Part shown: positions 56,516 through 64,000 of the stretch, piece by piece
Layout of the letters: each line of letters begins with the position of its first letter
How positions within the stretch are numbered: the stretch's first letter is position 1
Source: Janthinobacterium sp. 61
Lineage (GTDB): Bacteria; Pseudomonadota; Gammaproteobacteria; Burkholderiales; Burkholderiaceae_D
Reading direction: 5' to 3'
DNA length: 64,000 nt
Assembly: GCF_002846335.1 (NCBI RefSeq)
Contig: NZ_PJMQ01000001.1
Span: 3,844,001-3,908,000, forward strand
Program-made: the position numbers and the translations under genes
Notes under the pieces: model-generated
Told to the model about the DNA's origin: nothing
Databases searched by the model: none
The model's input: the letters and a program-made list of their open reading frames with translations, nothing else

Positions 56516-56938
56516 ATGAAAAAAACAGGATCAGCCGTCTGGAGTGGAGGCCTTAAAGATGGCAAAGGATTTATTTCCACCCAAAGCGGCGCGCTCGACA
56601 ATGTGGCATATGGATTCAACACGCGCTTCGAAGACGGTCCCGGCAGCAACCCGGAAGAATTGATCGGCGCTGCCCATGCCGCCTGCTTCACCATGGCCCT
56701 GTCCGGCCAACTGGGAGAGGCGGGCCTGCGCGCCACGGCCCTGAAAACCACGGCCGATGTCAGTCTGGAAAAAATCGATGGCAGCTATGCCATCACGGCC
56801 GTCCACCTGACCCTGGTGGCCAGCATTCCTGGCGCCACCGAGGAAGCGTTCCAGGGTGCAGCACTGCGCGCCAAGCTCGGTTGCCCCGTGTCCAAGTTGC
56901 TGGCCACGGAAATTACCATGGACGCCCATCTGGAGTAA
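56516..56938 (+). CDS. osmC: OsmC-family peroxiredoxin
   Basis: The 140-residue protein has the two redox cysteines of the OsmC/Ohr family, in HAACFTMAL and LGCPVSK, with [13 protein letters not shown] before the first. These enzymes reduce organic hydroperoxides. It resembles OsmC more than Ohr by the start [14 protein letters not shown]. The ATG at 56516 has GCAAGGAG upstream. It stands alone between the dehydrogenase-like gene and gloA. Confidence 0.92.
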   Translation: MKKTGSAVWSGGLKDGKGFISTQSGALDNVAYGFNTRFEDGPGSNPEELIGAAHAACFTMALSGQLGEAGLRATALKTTADVSLEKIDGSYAITAVHLTLVASIPGATEEAFQGAALRAKLGCPVSKLLATEITMDAHLE

Positions 56939-57062
56939 ATCCAGGGGCACTGACGTCACCGTCCACTGCTGTCCTGTACCAGGGCAGTCGGGGCGGTCTC
57001 GGCAAGAAAGCCATAAAACGCATAAAATCCTGCCATTCTCCTCTCACCACCAAGGATTTACG

Positions 57063-57470
57063 ATGCGTATTTTGCACACCATGTTGCGGGTCGGCGACCT
57101 GCAGCGCTCCATCGATTTTTACACCAAGGTCCTGGGCATGAAGCTGCTGCGCACCAGCGACAATCCCGAATACCAGTACACGCTGGCTTTCGTCGGCTAT
57201 GGCTCGAACCCCGACCACGCGGAACTGGAACTGACGTATAACTATGGCACCACCAGCTACGAGCTGGGCACGGCGTATGGCCACATCGCCATCTCGGCAG
57301 ACGATATCGTTGCCGCTTGCGATGCGGCACGCGCGAATGGCGGCAACGTCACGCGCGAACCGGGCCCCGTAAAAGGTGGCAACACGGTCATCGCCTTCAT
57401 CACCGACCCGGACGGCTACAAGATCGAGTTGATCGAACGCAAGTTCGACGGCCAGGGCGGCGGCTTGTAA
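57063..57470 (+). CDS. gloA: Lactoylglutathione lyase (glyoxalase I)
   Basis: GloA isomerises the hemithioacetal of methylglyoxal and glutathione. The 135-residue protein starts [13 protein letters not shown] with metal ligand His5, then AELELTYN (Glu), YGHIAI (His) and YKIELIE (Glu) complete the site. The short bacterial form without the long insertion suggests the nickel-dependent type. The LysR gene on the opposite strand ends four bases after it. Confidence 0.95.
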   Translation: MRILHTMLRVGDLQRSIDFYTKVLGMKLLRTSDNPEYQYTLAFVGYGSNPDHAELELTYNYGTTSYELGTAYGHIAISADDIVAACDAARANGGNVTREPGPVKGGNTVIAFITDPDGYKIELIERKFDGQGGGL

Positions 57471-57474
57471 TACC

Positions 57475-58389
57475 TCAGCCTGGCTCGGCGGCCTGTGCAA
57501 TGGCCGCGCGTAGCCAGGCGATGCCCGCATCGCCGTCCGTACGGCGGTGCCGTATCACTTCAAACGCAAACGGCGCGATGGCAAACGGCGCAGCATACAG
57601 CGCCAGCCCTTGCGCCGCGCTTGCCTGCAAGGCGCGCCGCGCCACCGTCAGTATCAAGTCCGTCCCCATCACGACATTCGGTGCGACCGTCCAGTAAGGC
57701 ACACGCACGGCGATGCGACGCGTCTGGCCCAGTTGGGCCAGCGCCGCGTCGACTTCGGCCGCCATGCCGATTTCGCTGGACGCCACCAGCACATGCGGGC
57801 GCGCCAGATAGGTGTCCAGGCTCCATGTTTCGCCCGGCGCCAGGCTGGCCGGGTCCAGCGCGCATACGAACGTTTCCTCGAATAAGGTTTCCCTGTGTAA
57901 CTGCTCGGGCAATTGCGGGAACACACCCAGCGCCATGTCGATCTCGCCGTCCTGCACACCAGCGACCACGGCTTGGCGGCTGGCATAGCTGACGACGAGG
58001 TCGATGCCGGGCGCTTCCACGCGCAAGCAGTGCAGCAAGGCAGGCAAAATTAGCGCTGCGCCATAGTCTGACATGGCCAGGCGGAACACGCGCTGTGCCG
58101 TGGCCGCCTCAAAAACGGCGCCGCCCAGCACGGAGCGCACGCTTTGCAGGGCCTCGGCCAGCGGCCGCGACAATTCCAAAGCGCGCGCCGTGGGCTGGAA
58201 GCCGCCCTTGCCGCGCAGCAGCAGCGGGTCGTCGAGCAGATGGCGCAGGCGTGACAGCGCGTGGCTGACGGCAGGCTGGCTCATATGCAAGCGCTCCGCC
58301 GCGCGCGACAAATGGCGTTCGCTGAGCAACGCTTCCAGGATCACCAGCAAGTTTAAATCGACGGCGCGCAGATTATTCATTTGGTGCAT
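57475..58389 (-). CDS. LysR-family transcriptional regulator
   Basis: The 304-residue protein has the LysR helix-turn-helix (about 10-65, with HLSRAAERLHMSQPAVSHALSRLR) and effector domain. The start VDLNLLVILEAL is typical of the NodD/NahR-like branch. Either the ATG at 58389 or the one at 58380 could be used; neither has a clear ribosome site. It is divergent from a DMT-type membrane protein across about 84 bases, so it probably controls that gene. The effector is unknown. Confidence 0.88.
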   Translation of the reverse strand: MHQMNNLRAVDLNLLVILEALLSERHLSRAAERLHMSQPAVSHALSRLRHLLDDPLLLRGKGGFQPTARALELSRPLAEALQSVRSVLGGAVFEAATAQRVFRLAMSDYGAALILPALLHCLRVEAPGIDLVVSYASRQAVVAGVQDGEIDMALGVFPQLPEQLHRETLFEETFVCALDPASLAPGETWSLDTYLARPHVLVASSEIGMAAEVDAALAQLGQTRRIAVRVPYWTVAPNVVMGTDLILTVARRALQASAAQGLALYAAPFAIAPFAFEVIRHRRTDGDAGIAWLRAAIAQAAEPG

Positions 58390-58473
58390 GGTTGGCTGAC
58401 AAATTACGAATTGGATTTAATCATGACAGCATAATACGATGCCCCCATCAACTCAACAGTGATGGAGTCACAG

Positions 58474-58941
58474 ATGCAAGGATGGATTACCGTATTCGCC
58501 CCGCTGGCCATGCTGGCCGGCGCCGTCGTCCCCTTCCAGGCGGGCGCGAATGCCGCGCTGGGCCGCAACCTGGGCCACCCGCTGTGGGCCACCCTCGCCT
58601 CGCTGGCCGTCAGCGCCGTGCTCGCATCGCTCGTGATGCTGCTCTGGCGGGTGCCGGCGCCCGAGGTCAGCCTCGCCATGCGCGGGCCGGGCTGGTCCTG
58701 GCTGGGCGGCGCGGCCGGCGTGTTTTATATTACGGCCGCGCTGATGCTGGCGCCGCGCATGGGTTCCGGTCCCTTCTTGGCGGCCGTCATCGGCGGGCAA
58801 ATGCTGGCCGCACTGGCCATCGACCGCTACGGCTTGCTGGGCTTTGCCGTCAAGCATATTTCTCCGCTGCACTGGGGCGGTGCGGGACTGGTGGTGGCCG
58901 GTGTCGTGCTGACACAATTCGCCAACAGCCGTGCCGTGTGA
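58474..58941 (+). CDS. DMT-type membrane protein (DUF606/YdcZ family)
   Basis: The 155-residue protein has four to five membrane segments with FQAGANAALGRNLGHPLWATL and GPFLAAVIGGQMLAALAIDRYGL, as in the DUF606 (YdcZ) family of small drug/metabolite-type transporters. The ATG at 58474 was chosen because TGGAG stands before it; two in-frame alternatives lie 12-15 bases upstream. The adjacent divergent LysR gene probably regulates it. Substrate unknown. Confidence 0.86.
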   Translation: MQGWITVFAPLAMLAGAVVPFQAGANAALGRNLGHPLWATLASLAVSAVLASLVMLLWRVPAPEVSLAMRGPGWSWLGGAAGVFYITAALMLAPRMGSGPFLAAVIGGQMLAALAIDRYGLLGFAVKHISPLHWGGAGLVVAGVVLTQFANSRAV

Positions 58942-58956
58942 CAATACCGCTAGACG

Positions 58957-58988
58957 AAAAAAAAACCAGCGCCGTTGCCGGTGCCGGT
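58957..58988 (-). terminator. tolC terminator
   Basis: On the minus strand ACCGGCACCGG pairs with CGGCGCTGGT (one mismatch and one G-T pair) and is followed by nine T. It lies 24 bases after the TolC stop. Confidence 0.8.
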
Positions 58989-59011
58989 TTTAATTTTGAA
59001 CAATACCTGGT

Positions 59012-60334
59012 TTATTTGTCGAGCAAGGCGTTGACGGGCATCAAATCCGTTTCCTTCAGGGTGCCGGCCGCCGCCTTCAGGCGCAAGCCGTTCATGATGG
59101 TGTCGTAGCGCGCTTTCGACAGGTCTTTTTGCGTCGAGAACAATTGTTTCTGCGCATTCAAGACATCGATATTGATGCGCACGCCTACCTGGTAGCCGAG
59201 CTGGTTCGATTCCAGCGCCGATTTGCTCGACACTTCCGCCGCTTCCAGCGCCTTGACTTGCGCCAGGCCGCTATTGACGCCCAGGAAAGCCTGGCGCGCG
59301 CCTTGCGACGCCGTGCGGCGTGCCGTTTCCAGGTCGTTGCGGGCCTTGTTTTCCAGCGCGATCGACTCGCGTACCTTGCTGGTGACGGCAAAGCCGCTGA
59401 AGATGGGGATGCTCCACTGCACGCCGATGGCATTGTTGTTGGCGCTGCCAGTGCCGCCACCCGTCGTATAGGTATGGCCCGTGTTGGCGATCAGGTCCAG
59501 GGTCGGATAGTGGCCCGCGCGGTTGCGGCCAATGTCGCGCTTGGCCGATTCCACGTTGAACTGGGCCGTGACGACGCCATAGTTCTGCTCTTCGGCGGAT
59601 GACACCCACGGTTCGATGGCGGCCGGTTCCGGCGCGCTGATGATCACGCCCGTGCGCATGGGCGCCAGGCTCGTTGGCGCTTCGCCGATGATGGTTTGCA
59701 GGGCGCTGCGCTTGTTTGCCAGGTCATTGATGGCGGCAAATTCCTGCGCCACCACCAGGTCATAGGCCGCCTGCGCTTCATGCGTGTCGGTAATCGTTTG
59801 CGTGCCGACTTCGAAGTTGCGCTTGGCCGATGCCAGTTGTTCCGTCGTGGCGACCTTTTGCGCCTGCGTGGCGCCCAGGTTGTCCTGCGCGCTGAGCACG
59901 TCAAAATACGCCTGCGCCACGCGCGTGATCAAGTCTTGCTGCACTTGTGCAAATTGCGCTTCAGCAATCGCTTGTGCCAGTTTGCTTTGCTGGTAAGTTT
60001 CCCAACGGTCCCAGCGGAACAGCGGCTGCGCCAGGGTCAGATTGTAGGTATTCGTGTGCACTTTCACCGTCGGCATGGAGATCGTGCTGGTAATCGGCTC
60101 GATGCTGTTGCGCGTATTGCTGCCCGAAGCGGAAATCTGCGGCAGCAAGCCTGCCAGCCCCTGCGGAACCCGCTCCATCCCGGCCGACAGGGCCGCACGC
60201 GCGCTGGCATACTGCGCGTCATTGGCCAGCGCCTGCTGGTACACCTGGATGAGATCGGCCGCCTGCGCTTGCAGCGAGCATGTCATCGAGACAAAGGCGC
60301 TGGTCATCAGCACGGCGATAAGGGGTTTCCGCAT
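59012..60334 (-). CDS. tolC: TolC-family outer-membrane efflux/secretion channel
   Basis: The 440-residue protein has a signal peptide (about 1-25) and the TolC pattern: DLIQVYQQALANDAQYASARA at the start, coiled helical barrel repeats with TQAQKVATTEQLASAKRNFEVG, WSIPIFSGFAVTSKVRES in the second half and QKQLFSTQKDLSKARYD near the end. It forms an outer-membrane channel with inner-membrane exporters, none of which are in the window. Followed upstream by rhodanese and pcm genes on the same strand, an order usual in Oxalobacteraceae. Confidence 0.93.
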   Translation of the reverse strand: MRKPLIAVLMTSAFVSMTCSLQAQAADLIQVYQQALANDAQYASARAALSAGMERVPQGLAGLLPQISASGSNTRNSIEPITSTISMPTVKVHTNTYNLTLAQPLFRWDRWETYQQSKLAQAIAEAQFAQVQQDLITRVAQAYFDVLSAQDNLGATQAQKVATTEQLASAKRNFEVGTQTITDTHEAQAAYDLVVAQEFAAINDLANKRSALQTIIGEAPTSLAPMRTGVIISAPEPAAIEPWVSSAEEQNYGVVTAQFNVESAKRDIGRNRAGHYPTLDLIANTGHTYTTGGGTGSANNNAIGVQWSIPIFSGFAVTSKVRESIALENKARNDLETARRTASQGARQAFLGVNSGLAQVKALEAAEVSSKSALESNQLGYQVGVRINIDVLNAQKQLFSTQKDLSKARYDTIMNGLRLKAAAGTLKETDLMPVNALLDK

Positions 60335-60475
60335 TGCATTTCTCCGTTGGAGTCGTCAAAAGTTGATGGAATCAAAAATCTGCTACCGCTTGCCTTGCGC
60401 CCGCCGGATGAGCGGGGTACAGGCCTCCGCAGGCATGCATGAAAACATGCCTGGGTGCAACTACTGCAAAATAAC

Positions 60476-60799
60476 TTAGTATTTAGGCATTGCGCTGTCA
60501 ACTTGCAGCGCCCAGGCATGCACGCCGCCCGTCAAATTACTGATCTTGCCAAAACCATTGCGCTCCAGGAATGCCGCCACTTGCATGCTGCGCATGCCGT
60601 GATGGCAAATGCAGACGATCTCGGCATCTTCATCGAGGTCATCGATGCGCGCAGGAATCGAGTTCATCTGCATCAGGGTGGCACCGTCGAGGTGGCACAG
60701 ATCGAATTCCCACTGTTCGCGCACGTCGAGCAAAAACGGGCGCGGGCGGGAAGGGTCAGCCAGCCAGGCGGCCAGCTGCGGTGCACTCAAATGCTCCAT
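60476..60799 (-). CDS. Rhodanese-like domain protein
   Basis: The 107-residue single-domain protein has the rhodanese fold with LLDVREQWEFDLCHLDGA and the active-site loop CHHGMRS, in which Cys is the sulfur carrier. Such GlpE/PspE-like proteins move sulfane sulfur. The ATG at 60799 is the family start. It is 13 bases after pcm and 141 bases before tolC. Confidence 0.92.
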   Translation of the reverse strand: MEHLSAPQLAAWLADPSRPRPFLLDVREQWEFDLCHLDGATLMQMNSIPARIDDLDEDAEIVCICHHGMRSMQVAAFLERNGFGKISNLTGGVHAWALQVDSAMPKY

Positions 60800-60812
60800 C
60801 GAATTGCTCGCC

Positions 60813-61463
60813 TCAGAACTGGAAATGCGACGGTGCCACGGCTTGCAGTGGCGTGACGTTGGTTTCAAACAGCTTGCGCGTGTCGTAAGCCTTGTCCGAA
60901 CTGCGCGTGATCAAATGCGCCGACATGATCGGCGCTTCGCCGATGATGGCCAGGATGCGGCCGCCGACTTTCACTTGTTGCAACAGTGCTTCCGGCAACA
61001 CGGCCAGGGCGCCGGAAACGACGATCACGTCGTACGGTGCGCCCTTGCTCCAGCCTTGGGCGGCGTCGCCCAGTTCCACGGTCACGTTCGTCACGCCGTT
61101 GGCGGCCAGGTTCTGCTCGGCCAGGGTTTTCAATTGGGGAACGATTTCCACACTCGTCACATGACGTGCCTTGTACGCCAGCAAAGCAGCCATGTAGCCG
61201 CTACCGGTGCCGATCTCCAGCACATTTTCATGCTTTTTGACGGCTACGTCTTGCAAAATACGCGCTTCCAGCTTCGGCGTGAGCATGTATTCGCCGCCGC
61301 CCAGTGGAATTTCCGTATCGACGAAGGCCAGGTTTTTATAGGCGGCCGGCACGAAATCTTCACGCTTGACCACGTTCAACAGCTCCAGCACGTCGATATC
61401 CAGTACGTCCCATGGACGGATCTGCTGTTCGATCATATTGAAGCGGGCTTGTTCGATATTCAT
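60813..61463 (-). CDS. pcm: Protein-L-isoaspartate O-methyltransferase
   Basis: Pcm methylates isoaspartyl residues in damaged proteins to allow repair. The 216-residue protein has EIGTGSGYMAALLAY (SAM-binding motif I) near residue 82, and VEIVPQL and GWSKGAPYDVIVVSGA further on. The initial segment LGGGEYMLTPKLEARILQ is the substrate loop. It is the first gene of pcm-rhodanese-tolC. A 170-base gap with nothing recognisable separates it from a TetR gene. Confidence 0.93.
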   Translation of the reverse strand: MNIEQARFNMIEQQIRPWDVLDIDVLELLNVVKREDFVPAAYKNLAFVDTEIPLGGGEYMLTPKLEARILQDVAVKKHENVLEIGTGSGYMAALLAYKARHVTSVEIVPQLKTLAEQNLAANGVTNVTVELGDAAQGWSKGAPYDVIVVSGALAVLPEALLQQVKVGGRILAIIGEAPIMSAHLITRSSDKAYDTRKLFETNVTPLQAVAPSHFQF

Positions 61464-61633
61464 CTTTGGACTCGGTAAGTGAAGTAATAATCCGCCATTT
61501 TATCGTTGAACTGGCTGAAAGCACATGTTAACCATAAAGGCGGGGAATGGAGGAAATTTGCGACGATCTGCAGATTTGGGGGGGCGAACCTTGGAAAAGG
61601 GGCAACTGAACGGTAGCAGGCAGGCCCGGCGCA

Positions 61634-62284
61634 TCAGCTTTTCCCTGGCGCCTCCAGCTGCAGGCTGCGCAGGCTCATGTCGATAAACGCATCCATGTAG
61701 GCGAGCGGATCGATGTTCTTGACCTCGCATGGCAGAAAGGAATGCGTCCACATCATGAGCATGGTGACGGGCGCGCTGAGGATGGCGCTGACCAGCACGG
61801 GATCAACCTGGCGGAACTCGCCGCGGCGCATACCGCGCTCGACCAGGCTGACGATCAGCGCATTACCGCGCGCGACCACCTCTTCGTTGTAAAACTGCGC
61901 CAGTTCCGGGAAATTGTTCGATTCGGCCAGCATCAGCTTGGTCAAGCCGGCCAGCTTGGTGGCGCCGAACTCTTCCCACCATTGCATCATCGTGCTGCGC
62001 AACAACTCGGCGCTGGTGCTGTCCGAGACGGCCATGCTGTCTTCCGCCTCGCCAATGGAATGCACGATATTGTCGCGCACCACGGCCTTGAACAGCTCTT
62101 GTTTATTCTCAAAGTACAGGTACAGCGTGCCCTTCGACACGCCGGCCCGCTTGGCCACATCCTCCAGGCGCGTCGATGCAAACCCCCGTTCGACAAACAG
62201 GTCGAGGGCGGCGGCGAGCAATTCCTGCGGACGGGCATCCTTGCGCCGCTCCCAGCGGGGCTTGGTATCAATCGGGGCTTGCAT
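61634..62284 (-). CDS. TetR-family transcriptional regulator
   Basis: The 216-residue protein has the TetR helix-turn-helix (about 20-65, with GFASTRLEDVAKRAGVSKGTLYLYF) and an all-helical effector domain with a C-terminal TetR_C-type region. The start at 62284 has TTGGAAAG before it. Two perfect inverted repeats stand just upstream (62295-62307 and 62322-62335) and are likely autoregulatory sites. It may also control the DUF2807 gene or the tolC block. Effector unknown. Confidence 0.92.
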   Translation of the reverse strand: MQAPIDTKPRWERRKDARPQELLAAALDLFVERGFASTRLEDVAKRAGVSKGTLYLYFENKQELFKAVVRDNIVHSIGEAEDSMAVSDSTSAELLRSTMMQWWEEFGATKLAGLTKLMLAESNNFPELAQFYNEEVVARGNALIVSLVERGMRRGEFRQVDPVLVSAILSAPVTMLMMWTHSFLPCEVKNIDPLAYMDAFIDMSLRSLQLEAPGKS

Positions 62285-62294
62285 GTATCTTTCC

Positions 62295-62335
62295 AAGTAA
62301 CTTACTTTTGAGTCATTAATAGTAGACCTGTCTAC
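62295..62335. promoter_or_regulatory. Two TetR-type palindromes upstream of the TetR gene
   Basis: AAGTAA-C-TTACTT (62295-62307) and GTAGAC-CT-GTCTAC (62322-62335) are both perfect inverted repeats, 11 and 38 bases upstream of the TetR start. The remaining 285 bases up to the DUF2807 gene (62336-62620) show no other feature besides a ribosome site before 62621. Confidence 0.7.
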
Positions 62336-62620
62336 CGCCAAGGTCAAGCGCAGGCCACTGGCGCGACGCGGGGCACCGCCCGGTACGCCGAACACGGGTA
62401 TTGTACGCTCCGTGCCGGCGTTGGCGACAGCTCCTCTGGCGCCGGACCTGTGTTGCCAGGGGAAGCAGAATGCGTTTCAGCCCCCGTTTTGCGCAGTTCA
62501 TCGCATTTCCACTCAGCAAGCGTGTCAGATTTGCTACCTTGCTATCAACAGCACGGCAGCCGCGGCGCGGCAGCCGGCTTTTTTCTTGTTCCGAACTACA
62601 ACAATCATAAAGGAAACACC

Positions 62621-63490
62621 ATGCGTACCTTGCTGGCCCTGTGCTGTGCCGTTGCCCTTGGCGGTTGCGCCATCGTCATCAACCCCAACGATGGCGAAGT
62701 GCGCTATGCCGACGCGGGTGGCAATGCCACTCAGGGCAACGAGCAAGTGAGCCGCGACGTGCGCCAGGTCAGCAACACCAACACGCTCGACATCGACAGC
62801 ATGAAGCGTATCGATATGAAGATCGACGTGCGCGTCGGCCCGGCAACATCGCTGGTGATCGAAGCGGACAGCAATCTGCAGCCGCGCATCCATAGCGAAG
62901 TAAGCGGCAACACCCTGCGCATCTGGAGCGATACAAACATTCGCAGCAGCAATGGCATCCACGTCATTTATACGACGCCGCAATTGAAGAAGATCAACAT
63001 CTCCGGCTCTGGCCGCCTGGTGGCCAGTGGTTTCAATGGCGAAGATTTCAGCCTGGAGCAACGTGGTTCGATGAAGAGCGAACTGTCGGGCAAGGTGGGA
63101 CGCTTGGACGTTGCCAACAATGGCTCGGGCAGCATCAATGCGGCGGCCCTCGCCAGCGGCAATACGGATGCGGTGCAGAACGGTTCGGGCAACATCCAAC
63201 TGGGCACTGTGCGCGGCGAACGCATCAACGTGGCCGTCAACGGCTCGGGCAGTATCAGCGCCAGCGGCGCCGTGCAGCGCCTCGACGCCAACGTGAATGG
63301 CTCGGGCGATATCAACCTGGCCGCCCTGCACAGCGACGTTGCCTATCTGGCGAGCAACGGTTCCGGCGACGTCGATGTCACTGTCCAGAGTGAAGTCAAT
63401 GCCCGCGCCAGCGGTTCCGGCCGCATCACCGTGCATGGCGATCCGGCCCGCCGCACCCTGTCGGGCAAGCGCGTCAGCATCGTGCGTTAG
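62621..63490 (+). CDS. DUF2807 (head GIN domain) lipoprotein
   Basis: The 289-residue protein has a lipoprotein signal peptide (lipobox LGGC, Cys16) and a DUF2807-type right-handed beta structure. NGSGS/NGSGD-type segments recur at short intervals (for example NNGSGSIN, VNGSGSIS, VNGSGDIN, SNGSGDVD), one per turn. AAAGGAAAC precedes the ATG at 62621. The family is of unknown function and found in the envelope. Its neighbour TetR might control it. Confidence 0.9.
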   Translation: MRTLLALCCAVALGGCAIVINPNDGEVRYADAGGNATQGNEQVSRDVRQVSNTNTLDIDSMKRIDMKIDVRVGPATSLVIEADSNLQPRIHSEVSGNTLRIWSDTNIRSSNGIHVIYTTPQLKKINISGSGRLVASGFNGEDFSLEQRGSMKSELSGKVGRLDVANNGSGSINAAALASGNTDAVQNGSGNIQLGTVRGERINVAVNGSGSISASGAVQRLDANVNGSGDINLAALHSDVAYLASNGSGDVDVTVQSEVNARASGSGRITVHGDPARRTLSGKRVSIVR

Positions 63491-63568
63491 CCACCGCCCT
63501 GGCGAGATGCAGGGTACGGGGGCCGGCTTGCTATACTGTCGGCTCCTCACCCGCTCGCCTGAAATCCC

Positions 63569-63841
63569 ATGTCACCTTCTGCCACCCTGGCATGCCGCCC
63601 ATCCTGCGGCGCCTGCTGCACCGCGCCCTCCATCACCAGCCCGATTCCTGGCATGCCGGATGGCAAACCTGCGGGCGTGCGCTGCGTGCAACTGGCCGAC
63701 GACAACCGCTGCAAGATCTTTGGCCAGCCGGAGCGGCCAGCGTTTTGCGGCGGCTTGCAGCCGTCCGCAGAGATGTGCGGCAGCAGCCGCGAACATGCCA
63801 TCGGCTGGCTGGCAGAGCTGGAGCGGCTGACGGCGCCCTGA
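63569..63841 (+). CDS. YkgJ-family cysteine-cluster protein
   Basis: The 90-residue protein has the CxxxCxxCC pattern (CRPSCGACC, residues 9-17), then Cys at RCVQL, NRCKIF, FCGGL and MCGSS, as in the UPF0153/YkgJ family, thought to bind a metal or iron-sulfur cluster. GDGxxC-like context is replaced by DDNRC. It is a single gene, convergent with the partial gene at the right edge. Confidence 0.88.
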   Translation: MSPSATLACRPSCGACCTAPSITSPIPGMPDGKPAGVRCVQLADDNRCKIFGQPERPAFCGGLQPSAEMCGSSREHAIGWLAELERLTAP

Positions 63842-63864
63842 ACGGCGGCGCCAGCCCTCTCCCT

Positions 63865-64000
63865 TTAGCGGCCGTCTTCGACTGCTGCCGAGGCTTCTTC
63901 TGCGTCGCGCAGGCGCTTGTATTCCAACAGCATGACAAGGCCCAGATAGATCAGCAGCAGGAACAGGGAATCGCGCGCATCGCGCCAGCCCAGCGTAGCG
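63865..64000 (-). CDS. Partial membrane protein, C-terminal end (runs off the right edge)
   Basis: The visible 44 codons contain one hydrophobic segment (SLFLLLIYLGLVMLLEY) followed by a charged tail ending AAVEDGR before the stop at 63865-63867. The start lies beyond the window. No family could be assigned from so short a piece. Confidence 0.6.
   Translation of the reverse strand, partial: ATLGWRDARDSLFLLLIYLGLVMLLEYKRLRDAEEASAAVEDGR

Overview
The window is a gene-dense, GC-rich stretch of a betaproteobacterial chromosome. Gene order and protein features fit Oxalobacteraceae, most likely a Janthinobacterium/Massilia/Duganella-type organism. The evidence is the purM-perM-hda-pcnB-folK-panB string, the grpE-dnaK-dnaJ block next to hemH and recN, and LexA boxes of the CTG-N10-CAG form. 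No rRNA, tRNA, CRISPR array, insertion sequence or prophage was recognised. The genus assignment is inference.

Layout: 1-2.8 kb holds sucCD (TCA cycle) and a DUF2889 gene. 3.3-5.2 kb holds recX and recA with a LexA box and a double REP-like hairpin that runs into the recA stop codon. 5.3-9.9 kb is a four-gene overlapping unit: response regulator, sensor kinase, DUF4212 small subunit and sodium:solute symporter, which looks like a self-regulated carboxylate uptake system. 10-15.4 kb has a PPi-type phosphofructokinase and an IclR regulator divergent from a GMC dehydrogenase and an MHS transporter, with a clear IclR-type operator between them. 15.5-22.1 kb is housekeeping (purM, perM-like, hda, HAD phosphatase, pcnB, folK, panB). 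22.1-23.8 kb is a reversed-order HipA/HipB-type module lying between panB and the polyamine genes. 23.9-32.3 kb is a putrescine uptake and catabolism cluster resembling Pseudomonas spuABCDEFGH but with no substrate-binding protein gene; the place where it would sit holds only repeats and hairpins.

32.5-40.2 kb carries an MFS transporter, an ECF sigma factor with an atypical membrane partner and a beta-propeller lipoprotein, a TRIC-type channel and a class A penicillin-binding protein. 40.3-45 kb has an ArgP-like regulator and a TauABCD-like importer plus dioxygenase. 45-50.3 kb has a Sel1-like secreted protein, beta-carbonic anhydrase and the heat-shock genes with two sigma32-type promoters. 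50.6-54.6 kb has hemH and a LexA-controlled nadK-recN pair. 54.8-64 kb contains a small charged protein, a secreted sorbosone-dehydrogenase-like enzyme, OsmC, glyoxalase I, a LysR regulator with a divergent DMT-type protein, a TolC-rhodanese-Pcm block, a TetR regulator with a perfect operator, a DUF2807 lipoprotein, a cysteine-cluster protein and a gene cut by the right edge.

The items most worth a second look are the binding-protein-less putrescine operon, the reversed hip module whose antitoxin C-terminus is encoded by the panB terminator, and the sigma factor/membrane partner/beta-propeller lipoprotein cluster.
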